Source: an uncultured Aquimarina sp.
GTDB taxonomy: Bacteria; Bacteroidota; Bacteroidia; Flavobacteriales; Flavobacteriaceae
Direction: 5' to 3'
Length of the DNA stretch: 64,000 nt
Assembly (NCBI GenBank): GCA_947498595.1
Contig: CANMKX010000013.1
Coordinates: 1-64,000 of the forward strand
A program made the position numbers and the translations under genes. This document shows positions 36,423 to 46,700 of the stretch, piece after piece. Each line of letters begins with the position of its first letter. The first letter of the stretch is position 1. Below the pieces are notes generated by a model. It was not told where the DNA came from. It worked only from the letters and a program-made list of their open reading frames with translations, and did no database searches.

Positions 36423-38330
36423 ATGATTCATTTTTCTAGAAATATTAACTTTAGTATTATAGCGATTTTATTTTTTTTCCAGCCTATTAACTTACATTCT
36501 CAAGAAAAACATATCGGTAAGATTCTGAAATTAGGAGATTCATTAATTGCGAACAATGAACTGGACAAAGCTATAATATTATTTAATAATGCTATTGATG
36601 AATTTAAAAAAGAGAAACTTACTGCTTCATTAGTTGAAGTGTTTATACGGAAGGCAGAAATCTCTGTAATGAAAACAAAAAATAGCAATGAAGCTATATC
36701 AACTCTTAAATTGTTAGAAACACATTGTGTAAATTCTAATAACAAAAAATGTTTGATAAGCACATATATTCAATTATCGTATTACTTAAGTTATAATACA
36801 GATTATATAAAATCATTAGAGTATAGTGATAAAGCTACTGTTTTACTAAAAGATGTTGATGATTGGTATTTACAATGGAAGTTATTCAATACAAAAGGGC
36901 AAATTTTAAGTGAATTAGGATACAGAGATCAAGCAACTTTATATCATAGAAAAGCATTAAAAACAACAAAACTTAAAGATTCATTATTAAGAAGAAGCGC
37001 CAGCTATGTTAACATATCAGATAGTATGGTAGATAAAGATTCTGCTTTATATTATGCAAATAAAGCATTGGATTTTTGTAATAAAGAGAAGAAATCAAGA
37101 ATCTGCTTAATTGCCATGGCAAATAAAGCTATCGCATATATTAAAAAAGAAGAGTATGATGAAGCATTGAGGATTATCTATGAAGATATTGATTTTGAAA
37201 ATCTAAAATATAGTGTTAAAGATTCATTGTACGAATCTGTTTTGCAATTATTAGGAGTGATATATTATCATAAAAATGATTTAAAAACATCGATTCATTA
37301 CTTAGAATTATCACTTGATAATTTTAAAAAAAGAAATAACGCAACCGAATTAATTTCAATATACGAAGATCTTTCAAGAAGCTACGAAAAAGCAGGCAAT
37401 TTTGAAAAGAGCATTAAATTATTGAAGGAATCAAAAATAATACTAAAAGAACTTACCGAGATTAAATTAGAAAGAGAAATAGCGAAGTTAGAAGTAAAAA
37501 GGTTACTAACAATTAAAGAAGCCAAAATATTGAATTTAGAAGAAAGAAATTCTAAAATTGATTCTTCATTCAATATGGTTAGATTATTGAGCTATATAAT
37601 GGCGATATTATTAGTAATTATATTAAGTGTTTTTACAACTTATTATTTCAGAAATAAACTACGTCACTACCAACTTAACGAAGAATTAAGTAAGACAAGA
37701 TTTAAGTCATTACGATCAGCAATGAACCCACATTTTCTTTTTAATTCATTTAGTACACTTCAAAATTATATATTAAAAAAAGAGAATTTAAGAGCTAATG
37801 AATATATGACAGAATTATCTGGATTGATTAGGAATATTTTGGCCAGTTCAGATAGTATTTATATTAATTTAAAAGAAGAATTACAGATTCTGAATTCATA
37901 TATAACAATAGAGAAGGAACGATTTAATGAAAGTTTCAGTTATATTTTTAAAATTGATAATGAGTTATTAGAACTTAATCCAAAAATTCCGTCAATGATA
38001 ATTCAACCGTATATAGAAAATGCAATAATTCATGGTTTTTCAGGTTCTAAAGAGCAGAAATGTTTGCAATTGTCTTTTGAAAGAAAAGGGCAAAGAATGT
38101 TATGCTATATTGAAGATAATGGTATTGGTAGAAAAACAGCTTCAGAAAATAAATCAAAGAAAAGTTATACTCAACATCTTTCCATTGCAACTAAAAATAT
38201 AGATGAAAGATTGCAAATATTAAGTAAGCTAGGAAATGGAAAAGCTGAAGTAACCATTGAAGATTTAATAAACGAAGAAAAACAAAATATAGGAACAAAA
38301 GTATTAATATCATTACCTATAATTTCTTAA
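36423..38330 (+). CDS. TPR-containing LytS-type histidine kinase
   Basis: Signal peptide (1 to about 26), extracytoplasmic TPR repeats (about 30-350), a coiled coil, a membrane helix (about 387-409) and a cytoplasmic His_kinase domain with AMNPHFLFNSF (His437) and the N-box IIQPYIENAIIHGF near 523. This plan is common in Bacteroidota. The LytTR regulator begins 9 bases downstream. Its input is unknown; the TPR part is the likely sensor. Confidence 0.9.
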   Translation: MIHFSRNINFSIIAILFFFQPINLHSQEKHIGKILKLGDSLIANNELDKAIILFNNAIDEFKKEKLTASLVEVFIRKAEISVMKTKNSNEAISTLKLLETHCVNSNNKKCLISTYIQLSYYLSYNTDYIKSLEYSDKATVLLKDVDDWYLQWKLFNTKGQILSELGYRDQATLYHRKALKTTKLKDSLLRRSASYVNISDSMVDKDSALYYANKALDFCNKEKKSRICLIAMANKAIAYIKKEEYDEALRIIYEDIDFENLKYSVKDSLYESVLQLLGVIYYHKNDLKTSIHYLELSLDNFKKRNNATELISIYEDLSRSYEKAGNFEKSIKLLKESKIILKELTEIKLEREIAKLEVKRLLTIKEAKILNLEERNSKIDSSFNMVRLLSYIMAILLVIILSVFTTYYFRNKLRHYQLNEELSKTRFKSLRSAMNPHFLFNSFSTLQNYILKKENLRANEYMTELSGLIRNILASSDSIYINLKEELQILNSYITIEKERFNESFSYIFKIDNELLELNPKIPSMIIQPYIENAIIHGFSGSKEQKCLQLSFERKGQRMLCYIEDNGIGRKTASENKSKKSYTQHLSIATKNIDERLQILSKLGNGKAEVTIEDLINEEKQNIGTKVLISLPIIS

Positions 38331-38339
38331 AAGAATGTC

Positions 38340-39095
38340 ATGAAAAAATTAAAATGTATAATAATCGATGATGAGAAGAAGGATAGAGAGAATCTAAAAA
38401 TATTATTAGAATCATATTGTCCAAATGTGGATATCATTGGAGAAGCTTTTGATGAAGTTTCGATTTTAAAGACGTTACTTACAATGCAAGCAGATATCGT
38501 TTTTATGGATATACAAATTGGTTCCATGGCTATTTTTGATATATTAAATCAATTAAAAGAAATAAAATTTAAAATTGTATTTGTTACTGCTTATGATAAA
38601 TATGCTATAGAAGGATATCAATACGATGCGATTGATTATCTATTAAAACCAGTTGAGGCCAAAAAATTGATATGGGTCGTAGATAAAATTAAAAAAGAAA
38701 AAGAAAAAACAGAAGAACAACACCTTAATAATAAAGATTTAAAAGCATTATATAACAAAGTTTTTGATGCTCCTAAGATATCCATTACAGATGCTAAAGG
38801 AATCCATATGATTAAAACATCAGAGATTCTTTACTGTGTGAGTGATGGAAATTACACAACATTTGTATTGACACATAATAAAGAAATTGTCATTTCAAAA
38901 AATCTTAAGCATTTTGAAATAAAATTAGAGGCGTATAATTTTTTAAGAATTCATAAATCATATTTAATAAACCTTAATCATATAGACTTTTTGATAAAAG
39001 AACAAGGTGGATATGTAAATATGAAAAATGGAAAATCCATACCTATTTCAAGAAACAGTAAAAAAGAATTATACGAAAAAATGAATTTACTCTAA
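38340..39095 (+). CDS. LytTR-family response regulator
   Basis: Receiver domain with acidic pair IIDDEK near residue 10, phosphoacceptor Asp57 in VFMDIQIG and the VTAYDKYAIEG/YLLKPV region; LytTR DNA-binding domain at about 145-251 with IHKSYLINLNHIDFL. It is the partner of the TPR kinase just upstream, and a GIN-domain lipoprotein gene 164 bases downstream is a candidate target. Confidence 0.92.
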   Translation: MKKLKCIIIDDEKKDRENLKILLESYCPNVDIIGEAFDEVSILKTLLTMQADIVFMDIQIGSMAIFDILNQLKEIKFKIVFVTAYDKYAIEGYQYDAIDYLLKPVEAKKLIWVVDKIKKEKEKTEEQHLNNKDLKALYNKVFDAPKISITDAKGIHMIKTSEILYCVSDGNYTTFVLTHNKEIVISKNLKHFEIKLEAYNFLRIHKSYLINLNHIDFLIKEQGGYVNMKNGKSIPISRNSKKELYEKMNLL

Positions 39096-39259
39096 TTAAT
39101 TTATTTAACAAGAAATCTTCAATACTACCACAAGATGTTGGTTACAAATGTTGTTTTATACAATCAAATATACATTTAATACAATGTAAGGTTTTACAGT
39201 AAATCCATGTAACTATGTTTGTTTTAATTCCTTAAAGGATTAATATAAAACATTTTAAA

Positions 39260-40543
39260 ATGGAAAATAAAAAACATTCATTCATTATTCTAATTTTAGT
39301 AATCTGTTCTTTTTTTAATAGTTCTTGTACCAACACAGAAGAAGAAGAGGTAATAGCTAATTTTGAAACTAGTTTAGAAATTACTAATGATAGTGCTATA
39401 CTCTCTATTACAAATTTATCTGAGGGAGCATCTACATATTTATGGAATTTTGAGGGCGCAACAGAAAGTACTTCTATATTAGAAACTCCTAATCCAATAA
39501 TATATACACAAAACGGAACATATTCAATAGGGTTAATAGCAACTAATGGTGTTCAAAGTGATTCAAAAACAATAACAATTACTATTGATGACATCAATGA
39601 TGAAACTGATCAAACAGATACACTAAGTGCAAGTTTTGGAACTAATTTAGTTATAGAACAGACACAAGCAAGGGTGTCAGTTTCTAATACTTCTATAGGA
39701 GCAAATACGTATCAATGGACATTTCCAGAAGGAACACCTTCTACATCGAATGAAGAAACTCCAAGCGATATTATTTACACGCAAAATGGAACCTATACAA
39801 TTACACTAGAAGTCTCTAATGGAACTAATACAGATATTATATCTACAACAATTACAATTAACGGAATAAGTAACTCATCAGATTGTATTGCAGGAGAAGG
39901 AACTATCATTACAAGTTCAGTAAATGATTTACCAACATATCATGGAATTCAATTAAAATCTGTTTTTAATGTGAATGTTACAAAAGGAACTGAAAATATG
40001 ATTTCGATCAATGGGTATGAAAATTTGATAGAACATTTAGACTTTAAAGTCGAAAATGATATTTTGATCTTACAATTTGAAGAGGGATGTTACAACAACG
40101 TAAATTTAATAGTTGATGTTACCATAGCAAATCTTAATTTAATTGATAATAGTGGAACCGGAAATATATTGATTAATTCAAACTTTGATGAACTTGAAAA
40201 TTTAGAATTGAATAGTAATGCCACAGGTTCGATTAAAACCAATGCAGTAACCTTAAATGTAGCAAACAAACTAAGTGTAAACTTAAATGGAACTGGCGGA
40301 ATTGAATTAAATGGAATGACAAGCTTATTAGAAGTGAATAATGATGGAACAGGAACATTCAAGGGATTTGATATGATAGCTAATGAAGCTGTAATAACTA
40401 ATAATAGTACTGGTAATACAGAAATTAATGTATCAACCCAGCTAGAAGCCATAATAACAAGTACGGGTAATATTTCATACAAAGGAACACCTACTATCGA
40501 AAGTACAATCTCAGGTATTGGACAATTGATTGATGCAAATTGA
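39260..40543 (+). CDS. PKD-domain lipoprotein with GIN (DUF2807) beta-helix
   Basis: Lipobox NSSC near residue 23, two PKD-type domains (about 33-115 and 125-205, each with the WNFEGA/WTFPEG and IIYTQNGTYSI/IIYTQNGTYTI motifs), and a GIN/auto-transporter-adhesin-like beta-helix (about 213-427). The GIN part repeats short strands ending in NGTG, NSTG or STGN. A hairpin terminator follows. It is likely a surface protein. Confidence 0.85.
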   Translation: MENKKHSFIILILVICSFFNSSCTNTEEEEVIANFETSLEITNDSAILSITNLSEGASTYLWNFEGATESTSILETPNPIIYTQNGTYSIGLIATNGVQSDSKTITITIDDINDETDQTDTLSASFGTNLVIEQTQARVSVSNTSIGANTYQWTFPEGTPSTSNEETPSDIIYTQNGTYTITLEVSNGTNTDIISTTITINGISNSSDCIAGEGTIITSSVNDLPTYHGIQLKSVFNVNVTKGTENMISINGYENLIEHLDFKVENDILILQFEEGCYNNVNLIVDVTIANLNLIDNSGTGNILINSNFDELENLELNSNATGSIKTNAVTLNVANKLSVNLNGTGGIELNGMTSLLEVNNDGTGTFKGFDMIANEAVITNNSTGNTEINVSTQLEAIITSTGNISYKGTPTIESTISGIGQLIDAN

Positions 40544-40638
40544 AAAATATAGTATATAGATTTTTAAATCATACTAATAAAAATGATGTAAAATCCGATA
40601 TTCAGTTTTATGTAATTTAAATAAAAAAAATATCAGTT

Positions 40639-40697
40639 AAAGCATCTTAAAATTAGTGGTATTGAAAGGTAATATCGCTAATTTTAAAATGCTTTTA
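40639..40697 (+). terminator. Terminator after the GIN-domain lipoprotein gene
   Basis: AAAGCATCTTAAAATTAG (40639-40656) pairs with the segment CTAATTTTAAAATGCTTT (40678-40695), with one internal mismatch, followed by TATTT. Confidence 0.65.
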
Positions 40698-40774
40698 TTT
40701 ATTATGAAGTAATAAGCTGAATAAAAGACTAATTTTACAATTATCACATCTAGCATAATATTATTAATAATAAT

Positions 40775-41647
40775 TTGAAAAAAATAATCCAGTATCATTT
40801 GCATAAAGAGCGTCCAGAAAAATTACAATTTCAGGTTTACGATCTGGCGCAATACCTACAAAAAAATGAAGTACATGCAACAAAGCCGCATTCTCATAGT
40901 TTTTATCAAATAGTATGGATTTATAATAAAGGAGGAAAACATTATGTAGATTTTGAAGGACATAAAATTGAAGAGAATACGATAATATTTATATCAAAAA
41001 ATCAAATTCATTATTTTGATAAAAAAGCGAATCATAAAGGGATTCTGTTGCATTTTAATGAAAGTTTTTTGATGCATTCAGATATTGATATATTTTTAAA
41101 ATACAATGTATTTAACACAAATGAAACACCGTGTTATAGCATAGAATCAAAAAGTATTGAAATTGTAGAAACATATATTACCCTTATAAAAGACGAAATA
41201 CTTAAAAGCAACCATTTCGGACAGCAACAAGTTATACGATACTTATTAAAATCATTATTAATTGTATTAGAACGAGAACATAGATCACAAATCGATGATA
41301 CACTACATTTCAGAAATCAATACGAGTTACAATACTTAAGATTTAGAGAATTAATAGAAGAAAATTATACTACAGGCATCACTGTAAATGAATATGCAGA
41401 AAAACTTCACATTTCATCAAAAACACTAACGACAATTACAAAGAAAATAAGCTCCAAATCACCTTCACAATTAATCTCAGAACGTATAATATTAGAAGCA
41501 AAAAGATTATTAGCATTTACAATATTAAAAATTAATGAAATAGGATACCGTTTAGGTTTTGAAGATGCATCATATTTTGTAAAATACTTTAAAAGATATG
41601 AAAAGAAATCACCCGCAAAATATAGAGAACACTTAAACAAATTATAA
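40775..41647 (+). CDS. AraC-family transcriptional regulator, TTG start
   Basis: N-terminal cupin domain (about 30-100: KPHSHSFYQIVWIYNKGG, ENTIIFISKNQIHYF) and C-terminal AraC HTH (about 190-290: AEKLHISSKTLTTITKKI and INEIGYRLGFEDASYFVKYFKRYEKKSPAKYR). The start is TTG at 40775; no in-frame ATG fits. Its 3' end overlaps a truncated gene fragment that runs on in another frame. Confidence 0.9.
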   Translation: MKKIIQYHLHKERPEKLQFQVYDLAQYLQKNEVHATKPHSHSFYQIVWIYNKGGKHYVDFEGHKIEENTIIFISKNQIHYFDKKANHKGILLHFNESFLMHSDIDIFLKYNVFNTNETPCYSIESKSIEIVETYITLIKDEILKSNHFGQQQVIRYLLKSLLIVLEREHRSQIDDTLHFRNQYELQYLRFRELIEENYTTGITVNEYAEKLHISSKTLTTITKKISSKSPSQLISERIILEAKRLLAFTILKINEIGYRLGFEDASYFVKYFKRYEKKSPAKYREHLNKL

Positions 41648-41648
41648 A

Positions 41649-41970
41649 TATTAATGAAAACACAGATATTCTATACGCAACTCAATCTGGACCTATGTTA
41701 TTGATTGATGGAGAACTACATTCGAAATTTAGAAAAGGATCCAAGAATTTACATATTCGTAACGGAGTTGGCATTTTGCCTGATGGAAAAATAATATGTG
41801 CAATGTCAAAAGAGAAAATAAATTTTTACGATTTTGCTACTTTCTTCAAACAGCAAGGATGTCAAAATGCATTGTACCTAGATGGATTTGTTTCCAGAAT
41901 GTATTTACCTGAAAAAGAATGGGAACAAATGGATGGAGATTTTGGAGTTATAATAGGAGTAAGTAAGTGA
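41649..41970 (+). pseudogene. 5'-truncated phosphodiester glycosidase (DUF2233/NAGPA) fragment
   Basis: Only the C-terminal third of the family is present. Homology-like sequence already begins before the ATG at 41695, in the same open frame: NENTDILYATQSGP, then the core LLIDGELH, RNGVGILPDGK, FYDFATFF and the ALYLDGFVSRMYLP segment. The N-terminal 120-150 residues and any signal peptide are missing, and the frame runs into the AraC gene end. It is best read as a deletion remnant, though the ATG version of 91 residues could be made. Confidence 0.7.
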
Positions 41971-41989
41971 TAAACAGAAAAGAGTATAA

Positions 41990-42542
41990 ATGAAAAAAAA
42001 TATTAATAATAGGAGTAATAACACTAAATATTATAATCATATATACAGCATTTAATGCTATTAAATTTGCAATAGGTATTAAAGGAGAAATTGAAAATAA
42101 CAAACAAAATAAATCATTACACACTTCTCAAAATGAAATAGAAATTCCAGAAAAGTTATATGGAATTTATGAATATGTATATGAGCACAATACAATTGAT
42201 CAAATAGAAAATCATTATATAGAATTTAAGAAAAACGAAGCCTTTTATTATGGAACGAGTGATGACTTTGATAAAGGAAGAGAAGGATATTTGCCAGGAT
42301 ACTTTGTAGCAGCTATTCAAGAATTAAAGATACTTGGGAATACTATTGAATTTAATGTAGAGGTAACCGATACAATGATGCATCAAGATGTTGTTTTACC
42401 AACATTTAAAAAACCTAATAATGCGTTGTGGACGAATCAACTAAATGACACCTTAAGAACTTATAAAGGCATAATAAATGACAATATAATTGTACTTAAA
42501 ACAAAAGATTTTGATTCTAGGAAGTATGTAAAAATGAAGTAA
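41990..42542 (+). pseudogene. Hypothetical membrane-anchored protein, frameshifted in an A8 tract
   Basis: An ATG at 41990 is followed by eight A (41993-42000). With seven A the frame would read MKKILIIGVITLNIIIIYTA and continue unbroken for about 183 codons to the stop at 42540-42542. With eight it hits a stop within 70 bases. The encoded protein would have an N-terminal membrane helix and a C-terminal beta domain. This is a phase-variable tract, a decaying gene or a sequencing error. No family recognised. Confidence 0.6.
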
Positions 42543-42549
42543 AAACCTA

Positions 42550-42574
42550 AAACACTCCAATGTTGGAGTGCTTT
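42550..42574. terminator. Bidirectional hairpin between convergent genes
   Basis: CACTCCAA (42553-42560) pairs with TTGGAGTG (42563-42570), flanked by an A-rich side and CTTT; read on the minus strand it is followed by TTTT, fitting the end of the lodB-like transcript. Confidence 0.6.
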
Positions 42575-42597
42575 AGATAAATAGAAAAGATTACTAA

Positions 42598-43725
42598 CTA
42601 GCAATGCCTTCTTTTCCAGAAAGGAGCTTCTTTCCAGCGTAATTCTTGATTGTAATACAATTTTTTATGATGTAGATAATAATCCCAAATAGCACTTATT
42701 TGTTGATGATACGTTTCATGAAAGTCCTTTAACTGATTTGGATACTCTTGTTTAATTAATCGATGTTGAAGCATTAAATCAGCTAATTGCATTCCGCTAG
42801 CCATAGCATTAAACATTCCTTGAGAAGAAAGTGGATCAAAGCTTATTGCAGCATCCCCCAAAGCAACCCAATGATGAGCAGAGGTTTTTTTTAAACGAGA
42901 AGTATTAGCAGCAACCACGCCATGTAATGACATTGTATCTTTATTAGCTTTTAAGATATCATAAATAGGAGCGTTCAAAGCTGCATATTCTATAAAGAGA
43001 TGTTTATTTTTATGAAGACTACGATCCACTAAATCAGCATCTGTTTGAAAAGCGACCAGTTGCTTATTATTAGGAAGTGGAGATTGATACCACCAACCAT
43101 TTTTACAAGGCGAAATCAAACTCATTTGACTCGCTTGATGATGCTCCATTGTAGCCCAAAAAGAAACTAAAGAGTCTAAGTATTCTCGTTCCATATTTTG
43201 TTGTCGAGCAAAATGTGCTTGCCGACCACTAGCATCAATAACAAAAGCAGCATTGATTACATAAGTATGACTCTTAGAATCTTTAGGATTTTCTTTAGCA
43301 GTAACACTCCATTGATTTGACTCCCATTGTGAACGTACATATTGAGCAGGCCAAATACATTGTACACCTCTTTCTTGAGCTGTTTGCCTAAGAAATGATT
43401 CAAATTCTTGCCGATTTAAGTACCAACCCTGACCATCTGGATTACTAATATGATCAATTATTTGTAATCGATTAGTACCCCAATAAGATCGTGTTCCCAT
43501 ATTGACCATATGAGTTTTTGATTGATCTAATGCAGTCAATAAATTCAATTGTTTTAAAATTCGTCTAGCAGTAGGAGCAAGACACTCCCCAATTCGTTTT
43601 TGGGGAGTAATCTCTTTATCAATCAAGACTACTTGATATTGATCAGCAAGAGCAATAGCAGCAATACATCCAGCAATTCCTCCACCTATAATCAATAATT
43701 CAGATTTGATGGTAGTAGTAGTCAT
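42598..43725 (-). CDS. lodB: LodB-like FAD-dependent modifying enzyme
   Basis: Flavoprotein of the tryptophan-halogenase/LodB type. Seen: the dinucleotide site GGGIAG (14-19) after the first strand, the acidic ribose-binding residue in LIDKE near 36, the GDAAISFDPLSSQGMF motif near 300 and the CLAPTAR segment near 47. LodB proteins are needed to build the cysteine tryptophylquinone of LodA-type oxidases. It starts 5 bases after the end of the lodA-like gene on the same strand, the usual pairing. Confidence 0.82.
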   Translation of the reverse strand: MTTTTIKSELLIIGGGIAGCIAAIALADQYQVVLIDKEITPQKRIGECLAPTARRILKQLNLLTALDQSKTHMVNMGTRSYWGTNRLQIIDHISNPDGQGWYLNRQEFESFLRQTAQERGVQCIWPAQYVRSQWESNQWSVTAKENPKDSKSHTYVINAAFVIDASGRQAHFARQQNMEREYLDSLVSFWATMEHHQASQMSLISPCKNGWWYQSPLPNNKQLVAFQTDADLVDRSLHKNKHLFIEYAALNAPIYDILKANKDTMSLHGVVAANTSRLKKTSAHHWVALGDAAISFDPLSSQGMFNAMASGMQLADLMLQHRLIKQEYPNQLKDFHETYHQQISAIWDYYLHHKKLYYNQELRWKEAPFWKRRHC

Positions 43726-43730
43726 GAAAA

Positions 43731-46700
43731 TTATTTTTTATAACTATAACGCTCAAAACGACCAGCTTTCTCTGTAACACCAAGCTCAACAGTAGGGAGT
43801 GCATTGTCTTTAATACCAAACCCAGTAGCTTTAAGAGTCTCTTTGGATGATAATAAAGTTTCTGCGATAGTTACCGAAGCAATAGCTGATTCAGCATCAA
43901 TTAAAGCATCCGTGTCTTTTAAAGAATTAATAGCGTTTAAAGCATCTTTTTGGAGATCTAATTGAGTTAATAATTTATCATTATTTAAATGATCTAATAC
44001 AATCGAAATAGACGCATTCGTAGTATTATTTTTAGCTTTGGAAACTTCAATAACCTTGTTTAATTCCTTTTTAGCAGCTGCAATTATTTGTTTTTCGTGC
44101 TCAGTACTAGGCAAAATACCCACTTGCATTTGATTAGGCAAATTAGGATCTTCGAGAGCACCAGGACGAGCTTGTACTATAGCCAAACGATCAAAATATT
44201 TTATCATACTATTGATTTGGTTTGTATAAGTAGCAGGTTGACCGTCAAGCGGAAGATTATCAAGCCATGCAGTACGATAAGAAAAAGCTTGTTTACGAGT
44301 TTCTTCAGATAAAGTAGGATCGATAGCTTCTTGGTAACGTGTCTCATTCAAAATATCGTTAGGAACACGAGCAGGCCAGAAAGTAGGTAAATATGGATCA
44401 TAGGATGAAGTATACCCATCTCTACAACTAGCTGTATCTGTTTGCCAAGGGATAGCCATCCAACGAGTAACACCCCCAGCGGTTTGTCCTCCTAAAAGAG
44501 GTCCTTGAGCAAGAGTAAGAACATCACTATTCATAGTTGCACCAAAATACTGTCTATTAGCAGGAGGTATTTTTCTAGCATGCTTTAATCTAAAAGGAGC
44601 CATATACATTCCTGATGTTCTCATAGGCCATGTCATTTCGCATCCTGGATGAAAAGCATCAGCAAGACAAAACTCCATAGCAGCTTTGGTAAGCATATCA
44701 GGCTGTTCTGCTATAGGCAATTGGTCTATTGTTGGAGGAGCAGGAATATGCGGACAAGCATCCATATCGATATAATCTGTATCAAAATCTCCTACCACCC
44801 ATTGATCGAGAAAAGATAATTGCAAATTGGATAAGGTTGTATGTTGTCGTACTGATCCAGTAGGAGGAACGCTAATAGCGTCGCCATATAACCAAGGCCA
44901 TAATTGAGGACTTTCGGCACCAGAAACATCATACCTACGAAAATTATTCGAAATTGTTCTTCGCATTTCTACATGTGCAGGAGATGGATCGTTCAAGCGT
45001 TTTTTCCATTCAGAAGTGGTGTAATCAAATTGACCTTCCCAACCAAAGGCTGCGGCAAATCCAGCATTTACCCATTGTAAATTGGTCATACGTTCAAAAA
45101 TAGGTAAGATGTCCTTAGTAAACGATGGACGTACAGGGCGTGCTAACATCCCAGAACTTACTGCAACATCTCGCATTAAATCCCACATAGTACGTACCGA
45201 TTTTTGCATAGGAGCATAATCAGGTGGAGCACAAATTACCCATGATGGAGTTACTCGTAAAGGAACCCCTTGATACGTAACGTTTGCGGTAACAGGACCA
45301 TCAGAAATATCATCATACCATCCTTCATTATTTGCAAAAGTAATAGCGATTTCTCCATTTATATTTTCAGATTTACCATGACCACCGAGCATTAATAAAC
45401 GTCCATGTTCGTCCGTTTTCATTTCACCTAGATAAACATCTTTATCCATAAACTTTCCTTCAAATCGTGGACCATTGCTAATATTTTTACCAGTAAGACT
45501 ATGAGCACCACCATCAATTATTAAACGATTACGATCTGCTACGTTGATATTTCTTAAATTAGAAGCAGGAGCATCTGTAGCTTCAGGAATATCTAATGCG
45601 ATTTGGAATTCGTACCAAGAAGATTTTTGATTAGCAAGATGCGAATGCCAAGTAATATCTGCATTATCGGCTGTTAATTCTTTAATAGCTTTACCAGCAG
45701 CATTAAATCCATAAATCCTAAATTGTGCCGCTTGACGTTTAAGCGCACCGGTTTCATCTCTATAGGCATGCTCGTCATATTCAGTTTGAACTGTATCTAC
45801 CATTGGCCCTACAAAATACTGATCTTTACTATTTCCTACTCGCATGACTCCAATAGGAGGATAAATTCCAGCACTAACGATGCAAGTATCATCTTCGTCT
45901 GTATTTCCTTCAAAATGTGGGTTAATCTCCTTAGGTTGTTGATTTTGTTGCCCATTAGCCTGATGACGTGTACGAGCACTCGCTTCATAAACCACTTTAC
46001 GAGCTTCGGCAATAGAACCTAAAGGTTGATGTGCAGCCAAAGTTCTCCAAATATTAAAAGCTAAATTACTACCAAATTCTGCTTGACCAATAGCAGTAAT
46101 ATCTTGTTCAGGAAATACTAATTCTGCAATAGGAATGTATGGACTTTCTTCGGTACTCCATACAGCTTGAGCATCATCAAGAGGCATTGTAGCATCATTA
46201 GTTCTTAATTGAATTTCAAAACTAAAGCGAGCATCACCATTGCGCAATCGTTGTTGTAGGTCTAATGCTAAATAATTAGGAGCATTAAAAGGAGCACCGC
46301 GATCTGCATCTATAGGTACCAATCGATATTTCACAATCTGAGTAGCACCAAATTTAAAAGGAAGTATTGCCCAATAACTAGCACTAAGACAGCTAGCTTC
46401 AGGCTTTTTCATGTCTTGTAAAATATGACCAAGTTTTGGATGCGTATCTATATAGGTGTCATAATCTCCATCAATTACACCAGCAGTTGTAAAAGAGCAC
46501 ATTTGTTGCGCATCCCTAGCAAAAAAACGATCAATATTCTGAAAGATAAAATCACAATTAGGTCCTTCATCAATAAGAGTAGGTTCATTAACATCAAAAA
46601 GTTTTACTCCCATACCTAATGTACTATATAGATCTGGAGAAGTAGGTGTTGTGTCACTAGAAAAACGAGCAACACATTCATATGACTCTTTTGCAAAAAG

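Noticed and set aside
40090-40482. Minus-strand frame of 130 codons
   Set aside because: It is the antisense of the repetitive GIN domain, whose low complexity leaves the opposite frame open.
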